Part shown: positions 13,976-20,880 of the stretch, piece by piece
How positions within the stretch are numbered: the first letter of the stretch is position 1
Layout of the letters: the number at the start of each line of letters is the position of its first letter
From: Patescibacteria group bacterium AH-259-L07
Lineage (GTDB): Bacteria; Patescibacteriota; Patescibacteriia; UBA2591; UBA6264
Direction of reading: 5' to 3'
NCBI GenBank assembly: GCA_027718005.1
Contig: JALLOP010000013.1
Span: forward strand, 1 to 22,779
Length of the DNA: 22,779 bases
Made by a program: the position numbers and the translations under genes
Notes under the pieces: model-generated
Told to the model about the DNA's origin: nothing
The model's database searches: none
The model's input: the letters and a program-made list of their open reading frames with translations, nothing else

Positions 13976-14000
13976 ATAGATAACTTTTAAATTTTTTAAG

Positions 14001-14028
14001 AAAAGCAAAAAGGGCCACGAGGGCCCTT
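14001..14028 (-). terminator. Intrinsic terminator of the 14054-14476 lipoprotein gene
   Basis: On the minus strand AAGGGCC and GGCCCTT (14028-14022, 14016-14010) form a perfect 7-bp stem with a 5-base loop, followed by TTTGCTTTTC. Confidence 0.8.
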
Positions 14029-14053
14029 ATGCATTAGTGATGATCAACTGTTT

Positions 14054-14476
14054 TTATCCATCTCCTAAGGTAAATGGATCACTTTCATATATCGCAACCC
14101 ATCCTTCAATTCCTATTGTTACCTGCACTCGCAGAATAGAACCCTCAGAGATATTAAGCCAATACGAGTAGGTTGGAAAGTTGCTGCCATCATACGCAGG
14201 AATTCCTTCCTCAAATATCACAACCCATGTCTCTTCTCCCTCGTGACTCTCTATTGCTTCAAAAATTATAACTTCTGCTGGTCTCTCGTTTTCGCTCTGA
14301 ATACGAATCTCTGTTTTATTCCCATCAGGAATAAAAGCTACTGATACATCATCAAATTCTACAAGATTGGTTATTGTTGGCGGGAGAGAGCTAGGCTCGA
14401 GCAGGTCAGTCTCACAGCCAATGCTCAAAAATAGCACTAAAATAAGCATGCCAAACTCTATCAGATACCTTTTCAT
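14054..14476 (-). CDS. Small predicted lipoprotein, 140 aa
   Basis: I choose the ATG at 14476, not the longer frame, because AGGAGG lies 9 bases before it and a lipoprotein signal follows directly: MKRYLIEFGMLILVLFLSIG, then Cys21 (CETDLLEPSS). The mature part is about 120 residues, acidic, of beta-sandwich character (EIRIQSENERPAEVIIFEA, then SILRVQVTIGIEGW), with no catalytic motif. It would be anchored to a membrane on the outer face. The layout (short lipoprotein, acidic linker, Ig-like sheet) resembles the product of 21540-22004, including a W-containing GIEGW/GVNW turn. It is a single-gene unit with its own promoter, leader hairpin and terminator, flanked by 30-bp direct repeats. Function unknown. 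Confidence 0.75.
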   Translation of the reverse strand: MKRYLIEFGMLILVLFLSIGCETDLLEPSSLPPTITNLVEFDDVSVAFIPDGNKTEIRIQSENERPAEVIIFEAIESHEGEETWVVIFEEGIPAYDGSNFPTYSYWLNISEGSILRVQVTIGIEGWVAIYESDPFTLGDG

Positions 14477-14540
14477 TCTGGTATCCTCCTGTTGATTTTT
14501 GGTTTTTGTTATTAACGACTTATATAAAGCCGTTACTCCA

Positions 14541-14564
14541 TGTGAAAGATCCATTTCTTTCACA
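14541..14564 (-). promoter_or_regulatory. Leader stem-loop of the lipoprotein gene
   Basis: TGTGAAAG (14541-14548) and CTTTCACA (14557-14564) form a perfect 8-bp stem with an 8-base loop, starting about 10 bases after the -10 box. Confidence 0.6.
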
Positions 14565-14574
14565 TCCACTATAC

Positions 14575-14603
14575 AGTATACATATTTTTCTTATTTTTGT
14601 CAA
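14575..14603 (-). promoter_or_regulatory. Promoter for 14054-14476
   Basis: Minus strand TTGACA (14603-14598), 17-base spacer, TATACT (14580-14575). It closely matches the sigma-70 consensus and the promoter at 22077-22104. Confidence 0.75.
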
Positions 14604-14653
14604 GGCAGGGGATTTTTTGGGGATTTTTTGAGGAAAAGTTATCTTACCTCCTG

Positions 14654-14757
14654 TCACCCCACTCCTGCAAAGTTCCTAATGATCAATGATAAATAAGTTA
14701 ACAAAATACGTCTCCCGGAGACGCATTTCAAAAATGATCAATGATAAGTGATTAATA
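14654..14757. repeat. Repeats built on AATGATCAATGATAA
   Basis: Copies lie near 14678-14692 and 14731-14745, with a third at 20752-20766. The first copy and the 20728-20776 copy also share the upstream context (CCCCAC..CCT..AAAG). The two local copies bracket the 30-bp repeat at 14699-14728. Confidence 0.7.
14699..14728 (-). terminator. Hairpin after the SUF operon; copy 2 of the 30-bp direct repeat
   Basis: Identical to 13882-13911. On the minus strand the CGTCTC/GAGACG stem is followed by TATTTTGTT, so it can end the suf transcript 54 bases past sufU. Confidence 0.65.
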
Positions 14758-14781
14758 CCTCCCTATCATTCCTTTTCTTTG

Positions 14782-15180
14782 TTATTTTAATAATTTTTTC
14801 AAGGCTTCAAGCGGCAACAATGCACATTTGAGACGCACGGGTCCTATGTGAATATTGAGAAGCTCGAGTATAAAGTCTTTGTCAAGCGTTACCATATAGC
14901 TGGTTTTCTTGTCCCTCACAACTTTTTTACAAAAAGTGGTGAGGGGTTTATTTTTAATATATTCAGTCAACAATGAAGTACTTGCCGTGGAAATTACACA
15001 TCCTTGTCCGCTAAATTTAATATCTTTTATTTTACCTCCTTTTAGGCGTATCATCATATTTATTTTGTCCCCGCAGACAGGATTTGATATCGTTGTTTTT
15101 TTATTTGCATTTTTAAGATTACCAAAATTTCGTGGATTTTTATAATGATCTAGTAAAATGTCATGATAAATTGATGACAT
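14782..15180 (-). CDS. sufU: Iron-sulfur cluster assembly protein SufU
   Basis: 132 residues, IscU/SufU fold. It accepts sulfur from SufS for Fe-S cluster building in the cytosol. The metal/sulfur site is complete: Cys36 and Asp38 (NPVCGDK), Cys61 (GQGCVIS) and Cys119 (VRLKCALLP). The N-terminal DHYKNPRNFG is the usual family signature. Last gene of the operon, 4 bases after sufS. The start lies in an AAGTATATG context with no Shine-Dalgarno. Slightly shorter than typical SufU in the region around residues 78-100. High confidence in identity; scaffold versus sulfurtransferase role is not decided by sequence. Confidence 0.92.
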   Translation of the reverse strand: MSSIYHDILLDHYKNPRNFGNLKNANKKTTISNPVCGDKINMMIRLKGGKIKDIKFSGQGCVISTASTSLLTEYIKNKPLTTFCKKVVRDKKTSYMVTLDKDFILELLNIHIGPVRLKCALLPLEALKKLLK

Positions 15181-15184
15181 ATAC

Positions 15185-16396
15185 TTATTGTAATATTTTT
15201 TCTACCTTTTTTAATCCAGCTACTAATTTATCAACATCTTCATAACTATTATAAATATGAAAGCTTGCTCGTGTTGATGCAGGAAGTTTTAATCGTGTGT
15301 GCAATGGCATGGCGCAGTGGTGCCCTGAGCGGACACAGATGTGGTCTTCATCTAAGATTTGACTAATATCATGAGGATGGTAATGCGCAAAAGAAAAGGT
15401 AAGTACACCAATCCTTTGTTTTATATTTTTGGTCCCTAAAATTTTTATGTTGTTTTTAAATTCTTTTTGTAATGTATGTAGTGCATATTCAATTACTTGC
15501 TGTTCGTGTTTTTGTATGTTTTCAAAGCCTATTTTTTGTATATAGGAAAGCGCTTGTTTAAAAACAATTATCTCAGTAATTGATGGTGTTCCTGCTTCAA
15601 ATTTATAGGGAGGGTCTTTAAAGGTTGTATTTTTTATATTCACTTCCTCAATCATTTCGCCGCCAAATAAATAGGGAGGAAGATTAATAAGTTTTTCTTT
15701 CTTTCCCCATAAGATTCCCACGCCAGTGGGGCCAAACATTTTATGTGCAGAAAAGGCAATAAAATCTGCGCCAAGACGTTTAACATTTATAGGGATGTGA
15801 GAAACAGCCTGCGCTGCATCAATAATAATAGTAGTTTTGGGATTGATTTGTTTAATTTTTTTTATAATTGACGCAATTGGATTTATCGTTCCCAAAACAT
15901 TGGATACATAGGTGAGCGTTACTATTTTTGTTTTTTGGGTAATGAGTTTTTGAAGATTTGATAGATCAAGGCGCCCCTCATCGTCAATATCAATAATGTT
16001 GAGCTGAGCTTTTTTTTGTTTCGCTAACTGCTGCCAGGGCACAAAATTGGAGTGGTGCTCCATAATTGAGGTAACAATTTTATCGCCTGGCTTGATGTTT
16101 TTTCCTAATGTGTAGGCAAGTAGATTTAATGATTCTGTAGTATTGCGCGTAAATACAATTTCATCTGGATCTGCAGAAATAAATTCTGCAACTGCTGATC
16201 GCGAATCTTCATATGCTTGTGTCGCATCTTGGCTTAGTTTATAAATCGCTCTGCCTACATTTGCTGAGTATTTTTCATAATACATACAAAGGGCGTCAAT
16301 AACGCTTTTTGGTTTTAGGCTTGTCGCAGCTGAATCAAGATATATTAAATCAGGATTGTTTTTAAAAATGGGAAAATCTTGTTTAATAGGTAACAT
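15185..16396 (-). CDS. sufS: Cysteine desulfurase SufS
   Basis: 403 residues, full family length. PLP-dependent enzyme that takes sulfur from cysteine, leaving alanine, and hands it to SufU. Visible features: TRNTTESLN (84-92) and EHHSN (113-117) around the cofactor, the Asp193 region IIDAAQA, the PLP Lys219 in FSAHKMFGPTG, and catalytic Cys361 in VRSGHHCAMPL, the group II (SufS) form of the active-site loop. It overlaps the 3' end of sufD by 14 bases, which points to coupled translation. No Shine-Dalgarno. The residues at the C-terminus (PASTRASFHIYN) are the usual SufS ending. Confidence 0.95.
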   Translation of the reverse strand: MLPIKQDFPIFKNNPDLIYLDSAATSLKPKSVIDALCMYYEKYSANVGRAIYKLSQDATQAYEDSRSAVAEFISADPDEIVFTRNTTESLNLLAYTLGKNIKPGDKIVTSIMEHHSNFVPWQQLAKQKKAQLNIIDIDDEGRLDLSNLQKLITQKTKIVTLTYVSNVLGTINPIASIIKKIKQINPKTTIIIDAAQAVSHIPINVKRLGADFIAFSAHKMFGPTGVGILWGKKEKLINLPPYLFGGEMIEEVNIKNTTFKDPPYKFEAGTPSITEIIVFKQALSYIQKIGFENIQKHEQQVIEYALHTLQKEFKNNIKILGTKNIKQRIGVLTFSFAHYHPHDISQILDEDHICVRSGHHCAMPLHTRLKLPASTRASFHIYNSYEDVDKLVAGLKKVEKILQ

Positions 16397-16991
16397 TTTT
16401 TAAATTGTTTAAAATAAGTGATTGATATTTATCTATTCTATTAATTAATCCGAATTCTTCTATTTTATTAAAAATATCATTGATAAACCCTTGGGTTAAG
16501 AGTTTTTTTGCTCGCGATGTTTTTATTCCTCGTGTTTTTAAATAGTGAATTTGATCATCAGGAAGCTGTCCCGTGGTTGCGCCATGGGTACAAAATACGT
16601 CATTGGCAAGGATTTCTAAATACGGCTTTGTTTCAATGGTGCATTGCGGGGAAAAGATAAGTCCTTGTACTTTTTGATACGCGCGGGATTTTTGCGCTTG
16701 TTTTTCTATTTTAATTAATCCTTCATATTCAAATCGTGCTCTATCAAAAAAGATCCCCCTGATAAGTAGATTAGATTTTGAATTGGGAGAGATGTGGCGT
16801 TGAATTGTTTTTAAAGAAAAGTGATCAGTGTTGTGTCCAAAGTATAAACCAAGAATATGTACATTAATATTTTTATGCATAATTTCAATGGTAAGCTTTC
16901 CTGAGAAGTTATAAAAAAATAGCACATAGGTGTCAGGTTTTTTAAGGGTAATTTTGGTTCTTTTGCGAGGCGTAATGTCAATAAATTTCAT
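16383..16991 (-). CDS. sufD: Short SufD-like scaffold protein
   Basis: 202 residues, about half the usual SufD length. The second half matches the SufB/SufD beta-helix core and C-terminal helices: PYLEILANDVFCTHGATTGQ (start near residue 123) with the conserved CTHGATTGQL and the YLKTRGI block, then a helical tail. The long N-terminal helical domain of SufD is missing and the N-terminus begins directly with strands. In the SufBC2D complex SufD pairs with SufB and SufC. The conserved His of the S/T-HGA motif, needed for iron acquisition in studied SufD, is present. It lies 4 bases after sufB and overlaps sufS. Start in a TAAATATATG context; a weak AGGG lies upstream. Confidence 0.85.
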   Translation of the reverse strand: MKFIDITPRKRTKITLKKPDTYVLFFYNFSGKLTIEIMHKNINVHILGLYFGHNTDHFSLKTIQRHISPNSKSNLLIRGIFFDRARFEYEGLIKIEKQAQKSRAYQKVQGLIFSPQCTIETKPYLEILANDVFCTHGATTGQLPDDQIHYLKTRGIKTSRAKKLLTQGFINDIFNKIEEFGLINRIDKYQSLILNNLKNVTY

Positions 16992-16995
16992 ATAT

Positions 16996-18354
16996 TTACC
17001 CTACGCTTCCTTCCATCTCCAGGTTTATTAAGCGGTTCATTTCAACCGCATACTCTAACGGAATTTCTTTGATAATTGGTTTAATAAATCCATTTACCAG
17101 CATACCTTCTGCTTCTTCTTTTTTTATGCCGCGCGAGGTTAGATAAAATAACTTTTCATCACTTAATCGTTCCACTTGGGCTTCATGTTGGACTGATACA
17201 TCTTTTTCTTTTACTTTCATGGTAGGATAGGTATCTGAGCGCGATTTTTCATCCATGATTAGTGCATCACAGCTTACATATACATTTGATTTTTTTGCGC
17301 CCGGGATAACATGAACCAATCCACGATAACTTGTTCTACCCCCATCTTTTGAAATGGATTTAGAAATAATGCGAGATGAAGTATACGGAGCCAGATGAAT
17401 TGCTTTTGCGCCTGCGTCTTGGTGCTGTCCTTTTCCTGCTAAGGCAACCGAGAGTACTTCGCCTTTTGCGCCCTTGCCTTTTAAAATAAAACCGGGATAT
17501 TTCATAGTTTTACGAGAACCCAGGTTACAATCGATCCAATCCATGAATCCTTCTTCTTCAACTATGGCTCTTTTGGTAACCAAATTATATACATTATTAG
17601 ACCAGTTTTGAATCGTGGTATAGCGAAATCGTGCACCCTTTTTTACAATAATTTCAACCACGGCAGAATGAAGTGAATTAGATGAGTATACCGGGGCAGT
17701 GCAACCTTCCACATAGCTTGCTTCCGATCCTTCGTCAGCAATGATTAAGGTTCGTTCAAACTGACCCATATTTTGCATTTGAATATAAAAATATGCTTGC
17801 AACGGAAATTCTACCTTTACGCCCTTGGGAATATAGATAAAACTTCCACCACTCCATACAGCTGAATTAAGTGCAGCAAATTTATTATCAGCAGGTGGGA
17901 TTAGCGTGGCAAGATATTGTTTTAAAATATCAGGATATTTTTTTAAAGCCGTATCCGTGTCGCAAAATAGCACCCCTTGTTTTTCTAAATCTTCACGCAA
18001 GCTTTCATACACCGTCTCGGAGTCGAATTGCGAACTGACCCCAGCCAAATAATCTTTTTCAGCCTGCGGTATGCCAATTTTTTCATAGGTTTCCCGTATA
18101 TTTTCAGGAAGCTCATCCCAGGTGTTTGCCGGCCCTTCGGTAGCTTTCATATAGTAGTAAATATCATTAAAATCAATATCTGATAGGTCAGCGCCCCAGG
18201 TAGGCATGGGTTTTTGCTTGAAGATTTCATAGGATCGGAGACGAAAATCTTTCATCCATTGCGGTTCTTTTTTCTGATAAGAAATATTTTCAACAACACG
18301 TTTGTTTAATCCTTTTTTTGTTGTATATACATATTTTTGAGTTGTTTTAGTCAT
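16996..18354 (-). CDS. sufB: Fe-S cluster assembly scaffold SufB
   Basis: 452 residues, full length. It is the main scaffold of the SufBCD complex. Recognisable blocks: MPTWGADLSDIDF near residue 50, WSGGSFIYIPKGVKVEFPLQ (about 165-184), EGCTAPVYSSNSLHSAVVEI, TIQNWSNNVYNLVTKRA, and the C-terminal VQHEAQVERLSDEKLFYLTS followed by RGI and the helical tail. It follows sufC by 25 bases. No Shine-Dalgarno; the start sits in an ACCATATG context. The sequence is well conserved and looks fully functional. Confidence 0.96.
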   Translation of the reverse strand: MTKTTQKYVYTTKKGLNKRVVENISYQKKEPQWMKDFRLRSYEIFKQKPMPTWGADLSDIDFNDIYYYMKATEGPANTWDELPENIRETYEKIGIPQAEKDYLAGVSSQFDSETVYESLREDLEKQGVLFCDTDTALKKYPDILKQYLATLIPPADNKFAALNSAVWSGGSFIYIPKGVKVEFPLQAYFYIQMQNMGQFERTLIIADEGSEASYVEGCTAPVYSSNSLHSAVVEIIVKKGARFRYTTIQNWSNNVYNLVTKRAIVEEEGFMDWIDCNLGSRKTMKYPGFILKGKGAKGEVLSVALAGKGQHQDAGAKAIHLAPYTSSRIISKSISKDGGRTSYRGLVHVIPGAKKSNVYVSCDALIMDEKSRSDTYPTMKVKEKDVSVQHEAQVERLSDEKLFYLTSRGIKKEEAEGMLVNGFIKPIIKEIPLEYAVEMNRLINLEMEGSVG

Positions 18355-18379
18355 ATGGTTTTTTGATTTTTTAATTTAT

Positions 18380-19105
18380 TTAGGATTTAGATTTTTTAAA
18401 TATGTCATATCCCTGTTTTTCAATTTTATCAGCTAGTGCTTTCCCTCCTTGTTTTACAATTTTGCCATTCATAATAACTAATACGTTATCAGGGGTAATG
18501 TATTTTAACATTCGATTATAATGGGTGATTAAAATATAGGTTTTACCTTTTTTGTTTTTTAATATAAATTTTGAAATGAGTTTGAGCGCGTCAACATCAA
18601 CGCCTGTATCAATTTCATCAAAAATAATCAGTTTTGGATTCAATGCCGCGGCCTGAATGAGCTCAAGCTTTTTTTTCTCACCTCCTGACGCACCCTCATT
18701 TAATGAGCGATACAAAAGTTCGGTATTAATATTGAGATCTTTTGCATAGGATTCGATTTCTTTTTTGAGCGCAAGTGGATTTTTTTTTGAACCTAAGGCA
18801 ATTTGTAAGAGCTGAAATACGTTTACCCCAGAGAGCGAGAGCGGGGCCTGCCATGAGAGAAATATGCCTTGTTGCGCTCGTTTATCAGGCGATAATTTTT
18901 TAATACTTTTATTGTTAAATATAATATTTGATTGGGGCGATAGGGTATGGAGGGGGTTGCCCGCGATTGCGTGTGCTAGGGTAGATTTTCCTGAACCATT
19001 AGGCCCGAAGATCGCATAAATTTTATTTTTTTGGAAAGTAAGATTTATGTTGTGTAAAATAGTTTTTTTGCCAATTTTTACCGTAAGATTTTTAAGTTTT
19101 AACAT
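18380..19105 (-). CDS. sufC: SUF ATPase SufC
   Basis: 241 residues, ABC-type ATPase without membrane partner. Walker A GPNGSGKST (34-42), Q-loop region LSWQAPLS (83-90), signature SGGEKKK (140-146), Walker B LIIFDEIDTGVD (159-170, with the Asp-Glu pair) and switch His195 (LITHYNRML). ATP hydrolysis drives shape change in SufBCD during cluster building. It follows the ferredoxin gene by 12 bases and precedes sufB. No Shine-Dalgarno. The segment between Q-loop and signature has the SufC-type ESYAKDLNI helix. Confidence 0.96.
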   Translation of the reverse strand: MLKLKNLTVKIGKKTILHNINLTFQKNKIYAIFGPNGSGKSTLAHAIAGNPLHTLSPQSNIIFNNKSIKKLSPDKRAQQGIFLSWQAPLSLSGVNVFQLLQIALGSKKNPLALKKEIESYAKDLNINTELLYRSLNEGASGGEKKKLELIQAAALNPKLIIFDEIDTGVDVDALKLISKFILKNKKGKTYILITHYNRMLKYITPDNVLVIMNGKIVKQGGKALADKIEKQGYDIFKKSKS

Positions 19106-19115
19106 GCGAGGAAAA

Positions 19116-19403
19116 TTATTTAATTTCGATGACTTTTATTACCCGTACCGGACATGCGTCTTCTGAATCTTTTAAAATAGCAAGCATTTCTTCATCAACT
19201 TCAAGCTCTAATTCATAGTTTCCTGTTTTTTTATTAATTTTAGAATTTAAAAGATTTGCTTTCCCATCAGGTTTCATTTTCCAAAATTGCGGGGCTACGA
19301 CCGCGCACGATCCAGCTCCGATACAATTTTCACGATCATAAATCACCTTTACCCGCCTAAATCTTCCTTTAGAAAACTTTGGCGGGTTTATTCTCTTCTT
19401 CAT
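19116..19403 (-). CDS. Ferredoxin with three cluster cysteines, first gene of the SUF operon
   Basis: 95 residues from the ATG at 19403. I prefer this start to the upstream one at 19439 because the -10 box TATAAT lies between them and the first transcribed base would fall at about the A of this ATG, giving a leaderless mRNA. The cluster motif is C-x2-A-x2-C (Cys27, Ala30, Cys33) with Cys84-Pro: the usual second cysteine is Ala, as in [3Fe-4S] ferredoxins of actinobacteria. The first 18 residues (NPPKFSKGRFRR) come from a palindromic element. It likely supplies electrons for cluster assembly or is an early client; this is inference from its position. Confidence 0.85.
   Translation of the reverse strand: MKKRINPPKFSKGRFRRVKVIYDRENCIGAGSCAVVAPQFWKMKPDGKANLLNSKINKKTGNYELELEVDEEMLAILKDSEDACPVRVIKVIEIK
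19351..19387. repeat. Palindrome inside the ferredoxin N-terminus
   Basis: ACCCGCC (19351-19357) and GGCGGGT (19381-19387) are perfect arms, with an inner CTAAA/TTTAG stem. The arms match the hairpin at 2197-2227 upstream of a barrel gene. The element is read as NPPKFSKGRFRRV. Confidence 0.65.
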
Positions 19404-19410
19404 TAGTATC

Positions 19411-19439
19411 ATTATATCATTTTTTTCCGCTTTTGACAA
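19411..19439 (-). promoter_or_regulatory. SUF operon promoter
   Basis: Minus strand TTGTCA (19439-19434), 17-base spacer, perfect TATAAT (19416-19411). The distance from -10 to the ATG at 19403 is 7 bases, which fits a leaderless transcript. No IscR/SufR operator was recognised. Confidence 0.8.
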
Positions 19440-19442
19440 GAT

Positions 19443-19480
19443 ACAAAATACGTCTCCCGGTCGGATTTAACAGGGTGAAC
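19443..19480. repeat. Fused fragments of two repeat families
   Basis: 19443-19460 is an 18-bp piece of the 30-bp terminator repeat. 19463-19480 (GGATTTAACAGGGTGAAC) is an exact match to one arm of the cloverleaf at 20529-20546. The join looks like a recombination or decay scar. Confidence 0.7.
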
Positions 19481-19556
19481 CCTTTTTTTCATATATAGAA
19501 ATGTTTAATGACGGGCTTTAAACATTATTTTTTATGAGGAGAGTTTTCTAACGGAG

Positions 19557-20573
19557 TTATGGGCAATCACCAGCTTTGCGAAATCCAGCCGCTATTGCCT
19601 CCTCTTCTGTGCAAAAATACTGTTCTCCTCTGTTCGTGTCTATTTTCGTTCGGTCATAGTTCCCGCATTCAGGGGTGAGATATGTTTTACCATATTCTCG
19701 TTTTGAAATATTTCCCTTTATAATGCAGTCCAGACTTGGCGGCGGTTCATGTATCTCTCGCAATCCTGGATTTTCTTGTTTATACGTTTCTATTGAATCA
19801 TCACATGCGCTCCAGAGGCCGCGGTCTTGTCTTATCGCCTCTTCACGCGCTGAAATAAAGTCTTGGTCGTACTGCTTGTTGTGCGGATCTAAATCGGTTT
19901 GTGCATAGCCGTTGCGCAAAAGATACCTATTAACAAATATATCGCCCGACACATATACATACCGAAGCCAGCGGCCGTACACATCAACATCTGACGACCC
20001 TGTTTCTAATCGTACGCGCTCTCCTTCAACAAGGCTGGCAAGGGCAGTGCGCGCCTCTTCATAATAACATTCACCTTTTTCAGGTGCATCAATGCCAATG
20101 AGTCGGACACGTCGTGTATCATCATTTACCTCTACCTTAATCGTATCACCGTCAATAGCGTAATTAACAAAATAACGCTCATCATCACGGGAACTTAATA
20201 AATCTCGCATCATACGCACTGATTCTTGTTCAACCTCTATGAGGTTAGACGTCGTATCTGCCGGTTCTTCCACAAGATCTACCGCGAAGAGACTTGCAAG
20301 CAAAACAATAAGAGTAATAAGTATAATACTTAGAGTTTTTCTTGTAGATTTCCCGCCGGTTTCTGTCGCAACAAGCGTGGCAAGTATGCCGCCCACAGCA
20401 ATGATACCAGCAAGAAGGTATTGCTTAATTATTCTCAGCCGCCTTTTTTTCATTTGGCGTTTTTTCATCCATTGCTCATTCATTTTTTTTACCCTGTTAA
20501 ATTGCGGCTTTGCCGCACCCGCTTCGCGGGATTTAACAGGGTGAACAGATTTTTCCCGTTGTTTTTGTTTCAT
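19557..20573 (-). CDS. Membrane-anchored thermonuclease (SNase family)
   Basis: 338 residues. A basic N-terminus is followed by two hydrophobic segments (about residues 49-68 and 80-102), then a staphylococcal-nuclease domain (about 134-250): AIDGDTIKV, RRVRLIGIDAPEKG, a Glu-containing helix EEARTAL and YGRWLRYVYV, covering the Asp/Arg/Glu/Arg active site. The tail has a Cys pattern (LDCIIKGNIS...PECGNYDRTK...YFCTEEEAIAAGFRKAGDCP) resembling the extra domain of secreted calcium-binding nucleases. It cuts DNA or RNA, probably outside the membrane, for nucleotide scavenging. The start at 20573 is in an AAATATATG context like its no-Shine-Dalgarno neighbours; a later ATG at 20483 with AGGG upstream would skip the palindrome-coded residues. 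Either is possible. Confidence 0.88.
   Translation of the reverse strand: MKQKQREKSVHPVKSREAGAAKPQFNRVKKMNEQWMKKRQMKKRRLRIIKQYLLAGIIAVGGILATLVATETGGKSTRKTLSIILITLIVLLASLFAVDLVEEPADTTSNLIEVEQESVRMMRDLLSSRDDERYFVNYAIDGDTIKVEVNDDTRRVRLIGIDAPEKGECYYEEARTALASLVEGERVRLETGSSDVDVYGRWLRYVYVSGDIFVNRYLLRNGYAQTDLDPHNKQYDQDFISAREEAIRQDRGLWSACDDSIETYKQENPGLREIHEPPPSLDCIIKGNISKREYGKTYLTPECGNYDRTKIDTNRGEQYFCTEEEAIAAGFRKAGDCP
20491..20542. repeat. Perfect 52-bp cloverleaf palindrome at the nuclease 5' end
   Basis: Outer 12-bp arms ACCCTGTTAAAT (20491-20502) and ATTTAACAGGGT (20531-20542) enclose two adjoining perfect hairpins, TGCGGC-TTT-GCCGCA (20503-20517) and CCCGC-TTC-GCGGG (20518-20530). Every base outside the two 3-base loops is paired, a fully closed three-way junction. 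It lies in frame in the longer nuclease reading frame. Confidence 0.9.
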
Positions 20574-20693
20574 ATATTTGATAAATGGCAGTGAGGGAGA
20601 AATGAAAGTTTACTTGCATTTTGACCGAGCGAACCATTTATATAGTACGGGGGAGCGGCTAAGCCCTCCTCCCTACTCTATTACACAATAGTA
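20574..20693 (-). other. Nuclease leader region
   Basis: About 110 bases between promoter and start. On the minus strand GGAGGGCTTAGCCGCTCC forms a small hairpin (about 20650-20670). No gene seen. Confidence 0.4.
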
Positions 20694-20721
20694 ATAATAC
20701 CACATTTCCTGTTCCTGACAA
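20694..20721 (-). promoter_or_regulatory. Promoter for the thermonuclease
   Basis: Minus strand TTGTCA (20721-20716), 16-base spacer, TATTAT (20699-20694). Confidence 0.55.
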
Positions 20722-20727
20722 GGCTGG

Positions 20728-20776
20728 CACCCCACATCCTTGTAAAGCCACCAATGATCAATGATAAATGATTAAT
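20728..20776. repeat. Copy of the AATGATCAATGATAA repeat
   Basis: It matches the stretch at 14654-14692 over about 40 bases with small differences, including CCCCAC and CCAATGATCAATGATAA. It sits between the nuclease promoter and the lipoprotein operon terminator. Confidence 0.65.
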
Positions 20777-20849
20777 TCTTCTCATCTCCCTGTAGCATAA
20801 AAAATTTTGGAGCTCCAGTTTCCAAAAGCTTGTTGTTTCTCAAAATACA

Positions 20850-20880
20850 AAATGAGCCCTTATAAGGCAAGAGCTCATTT
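20850..20880 (-). terminator. Intrinsic terminator overlapping the metallopeptidase stop codon
   Basis: AAATGAGC (20850-20857) and GCTCATTT (20873-20880) form the stem, extended by partly paired TTATAAGGC; on the minus strand TTTGTATTTT follows. The first arm contains the TGA stop of the gene. Confidence 0.8.

Noticed and set aside
14477..14569. Longer start for the 14054-14476 lipoprotein
   Set aside because: The extension has no ribosome-binding site, runs over the leader hairpin and would bury the signal peptide.
19404..19439. Longer ferredoxin start at 19439
   Set aside because: It would lie upstream of the -10 box, so it would not be on the mRNA made from the evident promoter.
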